Positions 29,121-38,299 of a stretch of 64,000 bases of DNA are shown here, in pieces; position 1 is the first letter of the stretch, and each line of letters opens with the position of its first letter. Made by a program: the position numbers and the translations under genes. Source of the DNA: Qipengyuania citrea (GTDB lineage Bacteria > Pseudomonadota > Alphaproteobacteria > Sphingomonadales > Sphingomonadaceae). The stretch is taken from positions 496,001 through 560,000 of the forward strand of contig NZ_WTYG01000001.1 of NCBI RefSeq assembly GCF_009828015.1. The letters run 5' to 3'. The notes under the pieces were generated by a model. It did not search any database and was not told the DNA's origin. It saw nothing but the letters and a program-made list of their open reading frames with translations.

Positions 29121-30239
29121 ATGGCAGAGAACGATACACGCGCGGGAAAACCCGTGATGAAGCCCTGGATTGCGGGCATCCACGCCTATGTTCCGGGCAA
29201 GTCCACCGGCGCGGACGGGCGCAGGCTGACCAAGCTGTCCGCCAACGAAAACCCGCTGGGTTGCAGCGCCGCAGCGCTGGCGGCGCTGGCGCGCGATCAC
29301 GCCCCCGCAGAATATCCCGATCCGGACGCCATCGCATTGCGCGGGGCGCTGGGCCGCGAACACGGCATCGATCCGGCGCGGATCGTCTGCGGCACCGGAT
29401 CGGACGAATTGCTCAACCTTGCCGCGCAGGGATTCGCCGGGCCGGGCGACGAAGTGCTATTCAGCCGGTACAGCTTCGCGGTCTACGATATTGCCGCACG
29501 CCGTTGCGGTGCGACACCGGTCGAAGTCGGGGATGCCGATTTCGGCGCCGATGTCGATGAGATGCTGGCTGCGGTGACCGATCGCACGCGGGTGGTCTTC
29601 CTCGCTAATCCGAACAATCCCACGGGCACGTACCTGCCTCGTAGCGAAATCGGGCGCCTGCACGCCGGCCTGCCCACCGACGTCCTGTTCGTGCTCGATC
29701 AGGCCTATGCCGAATATCTCGAACCTGAGGAGGCCGATGGCGGGTTCGCGCTTGCTGCTAATGCCGCAAACGTGCTGGTCACGCGGACCTTCTCCAAGAT
29801 CTATGGCCTGGCAGGAGAGCGGATCGGCTGGGCGACGGGCGCCCCCGAGCTGATCGACGTTCTCAACCGCATCCGAGGCCCCTTCAATGTCACCGCAGGC
29901 GGACAGCGCGCTGCGATCGCCGCGGTAAACGACCACGGATTTGTTACCCGTTCGCGCGAGGCCAACCGCGAAGAGCGCAAGCGCTTTACACAGGTGATCG
30001 AAGCGCTCGGCAATCACGGGCTGCGTGCGGTCCCCAGCAAGGCGAATTTCGTGCTGGTCCTGTTCGAAGGCGCGCTGCAGGCGGAAACCGCGCTGAAGGC
30101 GATTGCCGAAGCGGGCTATGCGGTGCGTCATCTGCCGGGCCAGGGTCTGCCGCAGGCGCTGCGCATCACCATCGGCACAGCCAGCCAGATGGACGATATC
30201 GCCGGCGTGTTGCAGCGCCTGTGCGGGAACGCGGCATGA
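29121..30239 (+). CDS. hisC: Histidinol-phosphate aminotransferase (possible aromatic aminotransferase)
   Basis: A 372-residue fold-type I PLP aminotransferase. [11 protein letters not shown] is the HisC N-terminal motif, [11 protein letters not shown] and [10 protein letters not shown] follow, and the PLP lysine is in [15 protein letters not shown] at about 225-239. Because it overlaps tyrA (ATGA), it may serve tyrosine/phenylalanine synthesis as well as, or instead of, histidine synthesis; HisC enzymes with aromatic transaminase activity are known. No other his genes are nearby. Confidence 0.92.
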   Translation: MAENDTRAGKPVMKPWIAGIHAYVPGKSTGADGRRLTKLSANENPLGCSAAALAALARDHAPAEYPDPDAIALRGALGREHGIDPARIVCGTGSDELLNLAAQGFAGPGDEVLFSRYSFAVYDIAARRCGATPVEVGDADFGADVDEMLAAVTDRTRVVFLANPNNPTGTYLPRSEIGRLHAGLPTDVLFVLDQAYAEYLEPEEADGGFALAANAANVLVTRTFSKIYGLAGERIGWATGAPELIDVLNRIRGPFNVTAGGQRAAIAAVNDHGFVTRSREANREERKRFTQVIEALGNHGLRAVPSKANFVLVLFEGALQAETALKAIAEAGYAVRHLPGQGLPQALRITIGTASQMDDIAGVLQRLCGNAA

Positions 30240-31141
30240 CCATCCGCCGTGTCGCGATCATCGGCCTGGGACTGATCGGCGGGTCGATCGGCCTCGCAGT
30301 ACGCGAAAACCTGCCCGACCTGACCACCACGGGCTGGGATGCCGATGGCGACGTCCGCGCGCAGGCGGCGGCGCGGGGCCTGGTCGATACGGTCGGGCAA
30401 ACGCCGGCCGACGCCGTTCGCGATGCGGATCTCGTCATCCTGTGCGTGCCGGTGGGCGCGATGGCAGCCGCCGCGCAGGCGATTGCGGCGCATATCACGC
30501 CCGGCACCATCGTCAGCGACGTGGGCTCGTCGAAGCGCAGCGTGTGCGAAGCGCTGGGCGCAGCCCTCCCCGAGGCCATCGTCATTCCCGCACATCCGGT
30601 TGCCGGGACCGAGAACAGCGGTCCGGATGCAGGCTTTGCCACGCTGTTCCGGCAGCGCTGGTGCATCGTGACGCCGGCCGAGGATACGCCGCAGACCGCG
30701 GTCGATGCGCTGGCGGATTTCTGGGTCGGGCTCGGCGCCACGGTCGAGGTCATGGATGCGCGGCACCATGATCTCGTGCTGGCGGTGACCAGCCACATTC
30801 CGCATCTGATTGCCTATACCATCGTCGGGACCGCATCCGACCTGGAAGAGGTCACCCGCGGCGAAGTGATCAAGTATTCAGCGGGCGGGTTTCGCGATTT
30901 CACGCGTATCGCGGCCAGCAATCCGACGATGTGGCGCGATGTCTTCCTGTCGAACCGCGATGCCGTGCTCGAGGTGCTAGGACGGTTCACCGAGGATCTC
31001 AGCCTGCTCCAGCGGGCAATTCGCAACGGCGATGGGGATACGCTCTTCGAACTGTTCGACCGTACCCGCACCATCCGCCGGTCGATCATCGACGAAGGCC
31101 AGGATGATGCGCGCCCCGATTTCGGGCGCAAGGACCACTAA
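30236..31141 (+). CDS. tyrA: Prephenate/arogenate dehydrogenase
   Basis: Oxidative decarboxylation of prephenate or arogenate on the way to tyrosine. The 301-residue protein has the N-terminal Rossmann motif [17 protein letters not shown], the [19 protein letters not shown] segment with the catalytic His region, [18 protein letters not shown] at about 181-198, and the helical dimerisation domain ([30 protein letters not shown]). The ATG at 30236 overlaps the hisC stop, giving a hisC-tyrA operon with products in consecutive aromatic steps. Confidence 0.94.
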   Translation: MTIRRVAIIGLGLIGGSIGLAVRENLPDLTTTGWDADGDVRAQAAARGLVDTVGQTPADAVRDADLVILCVPVGAMAAAAQAIAAHITPGTIVSDVGSSKRSVCEALGAALPEAIVIPAHPVAGTENSGPDAGFATLFRQRWCIVTPAEDTPQTAVDALADFWVGLGATVEVMDARHHDLVLAVTSHIPHLIAYTIVGTASDLEEVTRGEVIKYSAGGFRDFTRIAASNPTMWRDVFLSNRDAVLEVLGRFTEDLSLLQRAIRNGDGDTLFELFDRTRTIRRSIIDEGQDDARPDFGRKDH

Positions 31142-31170
31142 GCGCCGAAGCTCAGACGGCTGGATCCAGA

Positions 31171-33714
31171 TCAGGCCGGCAGCAGCGCTGCTTCGGAAAT
31201 CACCATGGCGCTGATCGCACTGGCGGAGACGGGGCGACTGATAAGATAGCCCTGAAGATGGCTGCAGCCGAGGTCTTCGAGCATCTGGCGCTGCAACGGC
31301 GTTTCCACCCCTTCGGCCACTACGGACATCGAGAGCTGCGTGGCCAATCCGACCACCGCCTGGACGATTGCCTTCGCGGCCTTGGAATGGTCGAGTTCGG
31401 ACACGAACGATTTGTCGATCTTCACCTTGTTGAAGCTGAACGACTGGAAGTAGCTCAGCGAGGAATAGCCGATGCCGAAGTCGTCGATCGAGATCCCGAT
31501 CGCGTGGCTCTTGAGCTCCTCCAGCTGCGAGAACGCTTCCGCCGCGTTCTGGATGACGAGGTTCTCGGTAATCTCGAACTGTAGCCGGTGGGCGGGGAAA
31601 CCCGTTTCCTCGACCACGCGCAGTACGGTATCGGTCAGCATTCCCGAATAGAACTGGCGCGGCGAGAGATTGACCGCGACCTTGAGCTTCTCCGGCCAGG
31701 CCAGACCGTCGATGCAGGCGCGGCGAAGGATCTGTTCGCCCAGTTCGTCGATCAGCCCGCAGTCCTCCGCAAGCGCGATGAAAATGTCGGGCGGGATTGC
31801 GCCGCGATCGGGTTCGCTCCACCGCGCGAGCGCCTCGACGCTGGTTATCTCGCCGGTCGCAACGCAGACGATCGGCTGGTAGGCGATGTCGATCCGGCCT
31901 TCTTCGATCGCCGTGCGCATGTCGCGCTCGAGCGTGCGGCGATCGCGCTCCGCGGCATCCATCTCGTCATCGAAGAAACACGGTTCGCCCTTCGCCTCGT
32001 TCTTGGCGCGGTACATGGCGAGGTCGGAGTTCTGCCGCAGCGATTCGACGCAGCGGCCATCATCGGGATAGAGGACCACTCCGATCGAAGCCCCGAGATG
32101 CGCGGTGATGCCCCGCGTCTTGATCGGTTGCCGGAGCCCGGCGATGATCATCTCCGCGCACCGCGCCGCGCGTTCCCGCAGCCGCTCGCCGGTCATCAGG
32201 CAGACGAATTCGTCGCCGCCGATGCGGGCGATCTGGGTGTTCTCGTCGGACAGGTCGGCAAGGCGGGCGCCGACCACCTTGAGCACTTCGTCCCCGGTCA
32301 CATGGCCGAACTGGTCGTTCACCGATTTGAACCGGTCGAGGTCGATGTTCAAAATGGCGAAGCGGTGCTCCGCCTCGATGAGGCGTTCGATCTGGGCGAG
32401 CATGCTGCCGCGGTTCAGCAAGCCGGTCAGCGTATCGTAATTGGCCAGCCGCCAGCGGGCGGCCTCGGTCTTGCGCATGCTGGTGATGTCTTCGGACAAT
32501 CCCAGCAGATACTGGTTGGGCCGGTCGGGACCATCGATCAGCACCCGCGTCGTCCTGATATGGACGCGCGTGGCATCATCGCGTTCGAATTCGGCTTCGG
32601 TCTGGCTCGTTCCCCCCTGGGTGATCACTTTCAGATCATTGTGTTCGAAGGTCTGGCCCGCTCCCGGGAACAGTTCCGCATCCGATTTTCCCTTCATCGA
32701 CTCGGCGGAACGACCAATGACCTCTTCGGCCTTGCGATTGACCAGCAGGTAGCGGCGCGTGTCGGTGTCCTTGACGAACAGCATCGACGGCAGATTGGAC
32801 ACCACCGCGTCGAGGAACTGCTTGTTGCGGTCGCGTTCGGCGCGCAGTTTCATCTGGTCGGTCGTATCGCGAATGACTGCGGCGAACCCGCCCATGTCCT
32901 GGCTGCCCCATGGTGCCAAGGACAGTTCCACCGGGAAAACCGTGCCGTCGGCATGACGCGCTTCGAGTTCGACGAATGTCCCTACCAGGCGCGTCGGCCC
33001 CCCTTCTGCGGCTGCTTCGAAGCGTTCCTGGTGACCATGGTGAAACTTCTTCGGGATGATGGTCATGACATTGCGCCCGATGGCCTTGGCCGCGGGCAGT
33101 CCGAACATCTTCTCGGCGGCAGTATTCCAGTAGACGATCTCGGCGCGGTGGTTGGCGGCCATGACCGCATGCGGCGTGGCCGAAACGATCTTGGCGGCGA
33201 TCTCGCCGCGCAATCGGCGCCCCCTGGCCTCGAGCAACTCGGATGCCAGTGTCGCGAGATCGCGCAACCTGTCGAGTTTCTCGATGGGGAAATCGGGATG
33301 CGGCACCGTATCGAGCGCACACAGGCTGCCGACACACTCGCCCGAGTCGAGCATCAGCGGCGCGCCGGCGTAGAACCGGAGCCTGGGATGTCCGGTGACC
33401 AGCGGGTTGGCGGCGAACTCTTCGGACTCGAGCGTATCCGCGATCAGCAGCGCCTCGCCGCGAGCCACCACCTGATCGCAAAAGGCGATATCGCGCGGCG
33501 TTTCCCCGATCTCGATCCCGTGCGAGGCCTTGAACCACTGGCGATCGGCATCGACCAGGCTGATCCCGGCATTGGGTACGCCCATGATTGAGGCCGTAAC
33601 CCGCGCGAGTGCGTCGAACTCGCGCTCGGCCTCGGTGTCGAGCACGCCCAGCTCGCCCAGCGCAGCCAGGCGCAGTTGTTCCGGTTTCGGATTGGGGACG
33701 GACGGCGAATCCAT
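31171..33714 (-). CDS. GAF-PAS-PAS-GGDEF-EAL cyclic-di-GMP signalling protein
   Basis: An 847-residue soluble sensor without membrane segments. Order: N-terminal GAF domain (about 20-165), a PAS domain (about 175-290, HAVMAANHRAEIVYWNTAAEKMFG), a second PAS (about 295-410, DAVVSNLPSMLFVKDTDTRRYLLVNRKAEEVIG), GGDEF (about 415-575) and EAL (about 590-845). The cyclase site reads RIGGDEFVC and the phosphodiesterase site has VEALARW, ENLV, DDFGIGYSS, KIDKSFV, so both appear catalytically intact; net activity cannot be predicted. Monocistronic, facing tyrA. Confidence 0.93.
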   Translation of the reverse strand: MDSPSVPNPKPEQLRLAALGELGVLDTEAEREFDALARVTASIMGVPNAGISLVDADRQWFKASHGIEIGETPRDIAFCDQVVARGEALLIADTLESEEFAANPLVTGHPRLRFYAGAPLMLDSGECVGSLCALDTVPHPDFPIEKLDRLRDLATLASELLEARGRRLRGEIAAKIVSATPHAVMAANHRAEIVYWNTAAEKMFGLPAAKAIGRNVMTIIPKKFHHGHQERFEAAAEGGPTRLVGTFVELEARHADGTVFPVELSLAPWGSQDMGGFAAVIRDTTDQMKLRAERDRNKQFLDAVVSNLPSMLFVKDTDTRRYLLVNRKAEEVIGRSAESMKGKSDAELFPGAGQTFEHNDLKVITQGGTSQTEAEFERDDATRVHIRTTRVLIDGPDRPNQYLLGLSEDITSMRKTEAARWRLANYDTLTGLLNRGSMLAQIERLIEAEHRFAILNIDLDRFKSVNDQFGHVTGDEVLKVVGARLADLSDENTQIARIGGDEFVCLMTGERLRERAARCAEMIIAGLRQPIKTRGITAHLGASIGVVLYPDDGRCVESLRQNSDLAMYRAKNEAKGEPCFFDDEMDAAERDRRTLERDMRTAIEEGRIDIAYQPIVCVATGEITSVEALARWSEPDRGAIPPDIFIALAEDCGLIDELGEQILRRACIDGLAWPEKLKVAVNLSPRQFYSGMLTDTVLRVVEETGFPAHRLQFEITENLVIQNAAEAFSQLEELKSHAIGISIDDFGIGYSSLSYFQSFSFNKVKIDKSFVSELDHSKAAKAIVQAVVGLATQLSMSVVAEGVETPLQRQMLEDLGCSHLQGYLISRPVSASAISAMVISEAALLPA

Positions 33715-33876
33715 CCGCTCGCGATAGACAGGAGAAGGTTATCGACCCGTTTACAATAAGGCCGGATAGACGCGTATGCGCAATTTAGTGTTACAGAGAC
33801 CACTCAATACCGTCATAAACGGCTGCACGGCATAGCCTTTTTCGCAAGATCGATAACGTTGCGCCGGGTGGCGTCC

Positions 33877-34557
33877 TCAGGGATTCAGCGTGTTGATCGC
33901 CTCGCGCACCCTGGTTTCCACCTCGGCCCGCGGCAAGCCCGGCGGGATCGGTTCGGCGAAGCGATAAGTGATCCGTCCGGGCTGCTTGTAGAGCCGGTGA
34001 TAGACCGGCCCGCTGTCCACTGCGACCGGGACCACCGGCAGGCCGAGCATCTTGTACAGGCCGGCAAAGCCGGATTGCAGTTCACGCTTTTCGCCATGCG
34101 GCACCCGCGTCCCTTCGGGGAAAATCACCAGGGGGCGTCCATCCGCCGCGAGCGCCTTGGCCGAACGGATCATGGTCATCAGCGCGCGGGCCCCGGCATT
34201 GCGTTCCACCGGCACCAGCCCGAACGCCGCTGCCGCGCGCCCCCACAACGGGATGCTGAACAATTCCTGCTTGGCGAAGACGCTGGGGCAATCGAACAGT
34301 GCGGGCGTATCGATCGCCTCGAAAAAGCTTTCGTGCTTCATCGCATAGAGCACCGGTTCGGCCAGCGGCGCGCCTTCGAGCACGATCTCGCAGCCGAGCA
34401 GATGCGTGAGGCACCAGCGTTGCCACTGCGACCAGTTGCGCACCTGCCGGCGGAACGCTTCCACGCTGAACGGTAGAACCGCCAGCGATGCCGAGGTAAT
34501 CAGCAGGCTCCCAAGATAGAAAGCGAAGTAGAAGGCAAGGTTACGCAACAATCGCAT
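33877..34557 (-). CDS. plsC: 1-acyl-sn-glycerol-3-phosphate acyltransferase
   Basis: Makes phosphatidic acid from lysophosphatidate at the inner membrane. The 226-residue protein has an N-terminal membrane helix (LAFYFAFYLGSLLITSASLAVLPF). Block I reads KHESFFEA, that is HX4E rather than the canonical NHX4D, a variant common in alphaproteobacteria; block III is VIFPEGTRV with the substrate-binding Glu/Arg, and block IV is VVPVAVDSG. Last gene of ftsE-ftsX-ydcF-plsC, seven bases after ydcF. Confidence 0.93.
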   Translation of the reverse strand: MRLLRNLAFYFAFYLGSLLITSASLAVLPFSVEAFRRQVRNWSQWQRWCLTHLLGCEIVLEGAPLAEPVLYAMKHESFFEAIDTPALFDCPSVFAKQELFSIPLWGRAAAAFGLVPVERNAGARALMTMIRSAKALAADGRPLVIFPEGTRVPHGEKRELQSGFAGLYKMLGLPVVPVAVDSGPVYHRLYKQPGRITYRFAEPIPPGLPRAEVETRVREAINTLNP

Positions 34558-34564
34558 AGGCGGA

Positions 34565-35095
34565 TCAGTCTGGCAGACCTTGCGAAATCGCCGCGGCGAG
34601 CAGCTTGTTGTATTCGAGGAACAGCGTCGGCAGGTTCGGATGCGAGGGCACTGCGTCCTTCAGCACATCGATCTGCGGCGGCAGCGTGCCGGCGAATTCG
34701 GAGGCCGCCCGCGCCATGTGCCAGTCGGTGGTTACCAGGCGCACGCTCGTATAATCGTGTTCCTTGAGCCACTGCGCGGCCTCGCCCGCATTGCTGCGCG
34801 TATCGACGGCGAGATAGCCGAGCTTGACGCAGCATTCCATTGTCCGGCGCGGAACGTCGAATTCGCTGGCGAATTCGGCCGGGGTCACTTCGGGATCGAC
34901 GCCGGAAACGAACATCTGCTCGGCCAGCCCCTCGTCGACCACTTCCAGCCCGCGCGCGATGCGGCCCGGACCGCCGGTCAGCACGATAACGGCATCGGTG
35001 CGCTGCCCACTCACCGGCTTGGGCAGCGAGACGGCAAAGGCAAGGAAGCCGAACGCATAGACCAGCACAGCTGCAGCGAAGAGGCGGAGGATCAC
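34565..35095 (-). CDS. YdcF/DUF218 family membrane protein
   Basis: A 176-residue protein with an N-terminal transmembrane helix and a DUF218 domain: TDAVIVLTGGPGRIARGLEVV, QMFVSGVDPEVT, DTRSNAGEAAQWLKEHDYTSVRLVTTDWHMARAASEF, with the conserved N/E of TRSNAGEAA. DUF218 proteins such as SanA/ElyC are tied to envelope integrity; the reaction is unknown. The GTG start at 35095 overlaps the ftsX stop (GTGA). Context with ftsEX and plsC also points to envelope work. Confidence 0.88.
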   Translation of the reverse strand: MILRLFAAAVLVYAFGFLAFAVSLPKPVSGQRTDAVIVLTGGPGRIARGLEVVDEGLAEQMFVSGVDPEVTPAEFASEFDVPRRTMECCVKLGYLAVDTRSNAGEAAQWLKEHDYTSVRLVTTDWHMARAASEFAGTLPPQIDVLKDAVPSHPNLPTLFLEYNKLLAAAISQGLPD

Positions 35096-36025
35096 AGCAT
35101 TTTCCTGAGCGAAGCGAGCACGGTAAACCGTGCTGTCAGCACCGCTAGAGCAACCGCCCCCACGGGGACAAGGGCCAAGACCAGCCAATCGCTGCCCTGC
35201 AGCCCCCCGCTGGATACGAGGCCCGAATCGAGCGCGGCGAACTGCGCCCCCATCAGCCACACGGCGGCCATCCCGATTACCAGACCCAGCGCGCCGCCGA
35301 TCACGGCATCGGCCAGGATCGAACGTTGGAATATCCGCGCGATCTGCGCGTCGCTGCCGCCCAGCAGGTGCACGATCTCGATCGTGTCGCGATTGCCCCC
35401 CAGCGCATTGCGGGCGGCCAGCCACACGGCCGCCGCGCTGGTGAAGGCAAGCAGGCCGATCAGTCCGAACGCCATCCATCCTAGCGCCGACAGGGCATCG
35501 AGGACCGGCGCCAGCCACTGCGCCTGCGCATCGATCCGGGCAGCGGGTGCCGCATCCGCCAGCAGGCTGCGCAGCCGGTCCAGCGTGGCGGCATCGGCGC
35601 CGTCCCGCAGCCGCAGGTCGATCAGGGCGGGCAGCGGCACCGCCTGTTCCGGATCGTCAGTGCCCAGCCACGGTTCGAGCAAATCCGCAACGCTTTCGGG
35701 CGGGACGATCGCCAGCCCGGCGACCGCGGGGTCCTGGACCAGCAGGGTGGCCGCTGCATCGGCTTGCTGCGAGCGCGATTGCGGGTCGGGATCGACGATC
35801 TGCACGGTTGCGCTGCCCGCCAGTTCGCCGCGCGCCCGATCGGCGAGATTGGCGAGCGCAAGTCCCCCCCCCTGCGGCAAGCACCGTAAGGGCAACCATG
35901 ATGGCGATCACCCACGGCATCGGCCCACCCAGCCGCGCCTGGGGCAAGAGATGCGCGGCGCGGCGTCCGCGAAAAGGTGACAGTCCGCGCTCAGCAGCAC
36001 CGGCAAGAACGGGAGGCTTCTTCAT
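35092..36025 (-). pseudogene. ftsX: ftsX, cell-division protein, interrupted by a homopolymer frameshift
   Basis: FtsX is the membrane partner of FtsE that activates cell-wall hydrolases. The N terminus (MKKPPVLAGAAERGLSPFRG, then a first membrane helix MPWVIAIMVALTVLAAGG) starts at 36025, overlapping ftsE by ATGA. At a run of nine G on the coding strand (35864-35872) the frame shifts: with eight G the protein would read LTVLAAGGGLALANLADRA and continue through the periplasmic domain and three C-terminal helices to the stop at 35092, about 310 residues. The rest is well conserved, so this is a recent slip, a phase-variable tract or a sequencing error rather than an old pseudogene. Confidence 0.9.
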
Positions 36026-36747
36026 TCCCCCGCCCCGATCCGGCGCGGGGGATAGCGTAATGCGCCAGTGGGGTCCGACAGCACCCCCTTGTCGAGACGC
36101 ATGATCAGCGAATCGGGCACCTTGCTCAGCAAGTGCACGTCATGCGTTGCCACCACCACCGTGGTTCCAAGGCGGTTGAGCGCTTCGAACAGGCGGATCA
36201 GCTTGAGCGCCATTTCGGGATCGACGTTGCCGGTCGGCTCGTCCGCCACCAGCATGTCGGGCCGGCCGATGACCGCCCGCGCGATCGCCACGCGCTGCTG
36301 TTCCCCGCCCGACAGGGTTGCGGGGCGGGCATCGGCGCGATGTGCCAGGCCGACCCATTCGAGCATGTCGGCCACCGGGCCTTGCAAATCGGCCTCGCGC
36401 ACGCCTGAAACGCGCAAGGGCAAGGCGACGTTGTCGAAGGCGGAAAGGTGGTCGACCAGGCGGAAGTCCTGAAAGACCACGCCCATGCGGCGGCGATAGG
36501 CGGGCAGCCGTTCGCGGGGCAGGGTGATCACATCGGTGCCGAACATGCGGATCGCCCCGCGCGAAGGCCGCTGCGCAAGATAAAGCAGCCTCAGCAAGGA
36601 CGTCTTGCCCGCACCGCTTGCGCCGGTGAGGAAATAGAACCGCCCGGGAAACAGCGTGAAGGACACGTTGGACAGAATTTCGCGGTCGGTACCGTAACGC
36701 AATCCGACATTGTCGAAGCTGACGATCTCCTGCTCGGCCACGCTCAT
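36022..36747 (-). CDS. ftsE: Cell division ATP-binding protein FtsE
   Basis: Cytoplasmic ABC ATPase that powers FtsX at the division septum. The 241-residue protein has Walker A GASGAGKTS at about 42-50, Q-loop VVFQDFRLVDHLS, signature LSGGEQQRVAIARA, Walker B MLVADEPTGN with the catalytic Glu, and the H-loop ATHDVHL. The ATG at 36747 (MSVAEQEIVSFDNVGL) fits the family; an upstream ATG adds 17 unrelated residues. First gene of the minus-strand operon ftsE-ftsX-ydcF-plsC. Confidence 0.95.
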   Translation of the reverse strand: MSVAEQEIVSFDNVGLRYGTDREILSNVSFTLFPGRFYFLTGASGAGKTSLLRLLYLAQRPSRGAIRMFGTDVITLPRERLPAYRRRMGVVFQDFRLVDHLSAFDNVALPLRVSGVREADLQGPVADMLEWVGLAHRADARPATLSGGEQQRVAIARAVIGRPDMLVADEPTGNVDPEMALKLIRLFEALNRLGTTVVVATHDVHLLSKVPDSLIMRLDKGVLSDPTGALRYPPRRIGAGE

Positions 36748-36901
36748 CGCGCAGCCCGGTCGATCGAGAAGAAAAAGGCGCCCATCATCGTCGGGCACAG
36801 CCTATAACCGCGCTTGCATGTGGAAAAAAGCGCCCATGGGGGTTTGCGAACAGTACAGTCGCTTGTCGGGATTCGCGCACCGGCCTAAGCCTCGGGTCAC
36901 C

Positions 36902-37756
36902 ATGATTATCGCCTGCCCAGCTTGCTCCACGCGCTATGTCGTGCCCGACAGTGCGATCGGGATCGACGGACGCACCGTCCGCTGCGCCAAATGCAAGCAC
37001 AGCTGGTTCCAGGACGGGCCCGACGCGGACCGGCTGACGCCCGGCGACATGGCGCCCGTCTCGCGACCGGTACCGGCGGCTGCACCCGCTCCGCCGCCGC
37101 CCCCGCCCGCAGCGAGCGCGCCAGATACGCCGGAACAACCGGATCCGGCAGCGAAACCCGGGTTCACCTTTGCCGAAACCCCGGACCGGCCCGTGCCGGC
37201 AGATGGTCCCGATTTCGACGAAACCGCCCCGCCCTATGGCGAAGTGCAGGATGACCTGCCCCCCGCGCCTGCCGCCGAAATCGATGAAGGCCCCTCGCGG
37301 TTCGAGCACGCGCCCCCGTTCCGCCCGCGGCGCAACATCGCCAAGCTGTGGACCTGGGCAGCGGCGATCTTCGCCGCCATCGCGCTCGCCACGATTGCCG
37401 CGGTCAATTACGTCGGCCTGCCCGAATGGGTACCGGTTTCGCGCCCGCTGTTCGGTGTTGCCGAACCCGACCTGGAACTTGCCTTCCCGGTGGAGGAACA
37501 GGAACGCCGCACGCTGCCCAACGGGACCGAATTCTTCGGCGCGCGCATCATCGTCACCAATACCGCGCGCGAATCCCGCCCGATCCCGCCGATCCTGATC
37601 GTACTGCGCGACCAGCGCGAACGGCAGGTGTACAGCTGGGTGGTCCAGCCGCCGCAATCGACGCTGGCCCCGGGCGAGGAACTGACCATCAACGAAGCGG
37701 TCACCGATGCGCCGAAATCGGCGGTGTTCGCGGATATCGGCTGGGCTCCGCGCTAA
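36902..37756 (+). CDS. MJ0042 zinc-ribbon membrane protein
   Basis: A 284-residue protein beginning with an MJ0042-type zinc ribbon (MIIACPACSTRYVVPDSAI...VRCAKCKHSWFQ, two CxxC pairs at about 5-8 and 30-33), then a long Pro/Ala-rich disordered stretch, one transmembrane helix (LWTWAAAIFAAIALATIAAVNYVGL at about 150-174) and a C-terminal DUF3426-like beta domain (GARIIVTNTARESRPIPPILIVLRDQ, SWVVQPPQSTLAPGEE). Common in alphaproteobacteria next to ftsEX; function unknown. The ATG at 36902 matches the family start. Confidence 0.9.
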   Translation: MIIACPACSTRYVVPDSAIGIDGRTVRCAKCKHSWFQDGPDADRLTPGDMAPVSRPVPAAAPAPPPPPPAASAPDTPEQPDPAAKPGFTFAETPDRPVPADGPDFDETAPPYGEVQDDLPPAPAAEIDEGPSRFEHAPPFRPRRNIAKLWTWAAAIFAAIALATIAAVNYVGLPEWVPVSRPLFGVAEPDLELAFPVEEQERRTLPNGTEFFGARIIVTNTARESRPIPPILIVLRDQRERQVYSWVVQPPQSTLAPGEELTINEAVTDAPKSAVFADIGWAPR

Positions 37757-37866
37757 CCGGCGCTACCATGCGATAAAGGTGCTTGCGGCAGCGCAGCCTC
37801 GCTGCTAGTGGCGCGCTCCTACCGGCGGGGGCCGTCCTTGTGATGGGCCTCCGATGCAGACTGTGT

Positions 37867-37953
37867 GCGGTCGTGGCGGAACTGGTAGACGCGCAACGTT
37901 GAGGTCGTTGTGGCCGCAAGGCCGTGGAAGTTCGAGTCTTCTCGACCGCACCA
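37867..37953 (+). tRNA. tRNA-Leu(GAG)
   Basis: An 87-base tRNA including an encoded CCA. The acceptor arms GCGGTCG and CGACCGC pair fully, the anticodon stem CAACG/CGTTG encloses TTGAGGT with anticodon GAG, there is a long variable arm typical of class II tRNAs, and the T-loop is TTCGAGT. It marks the left edge of the accessory region; the sequence after its CCA changes to AT-richer, gene-poor DNA. Confidence 0.97.
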
Positions 37954-38299
37954 TTTTCAGGATTGGCGGAAAACCGACACTTCGCGGCTACCCCATTCGA
38001 GACAGTTAAGAACTTTCAACTAAGAAAAGCTCGTCAGACGTTGGTTCGAGCCCCTCATTTCGATCATCAGGGCCCACTTCTGCAAAACCTAGAGGCGGTC
38101 AAAATGGCGGTGAGGGGGCATTGACGACATAGTCGACGCGTTCCTCCTTTCGTGTCGTTAACCTGCTGCCGGTGCGTTCCAGGCTCGCGATAGCGATTCT
38201 TGATGTGACGCTTTGACCATCGCCTGCTTCTGAGGTCGGACAAACCAGCGGTCTTTCCGGACGGCGCAATGACTCCCCGAATTGGTTAGGCCGAGATCC
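37954..38299. other. Gene-free stretch after tRNA-Leu
   Basis: About 350 bp with lower G+C than the surrounding genome and no convincing gene. A 66-codon minus-strand frame (38158-38358) partly overlaps the pseudogene and resembles nothing recognised. No second copy of the tRNA 3' end was found that would mark an att site. Confidence 0.5.

Noticed and set aside
38040-38075. Sequence GGTTCGAGCCCC after tRNA-Leu resembling a tRNA T-arm, possibly an att remnant
   Set aside because: Only the six bases TTCGAG are shared with the tRNA-Leu 3' end and no acceptor stem can be drawn.
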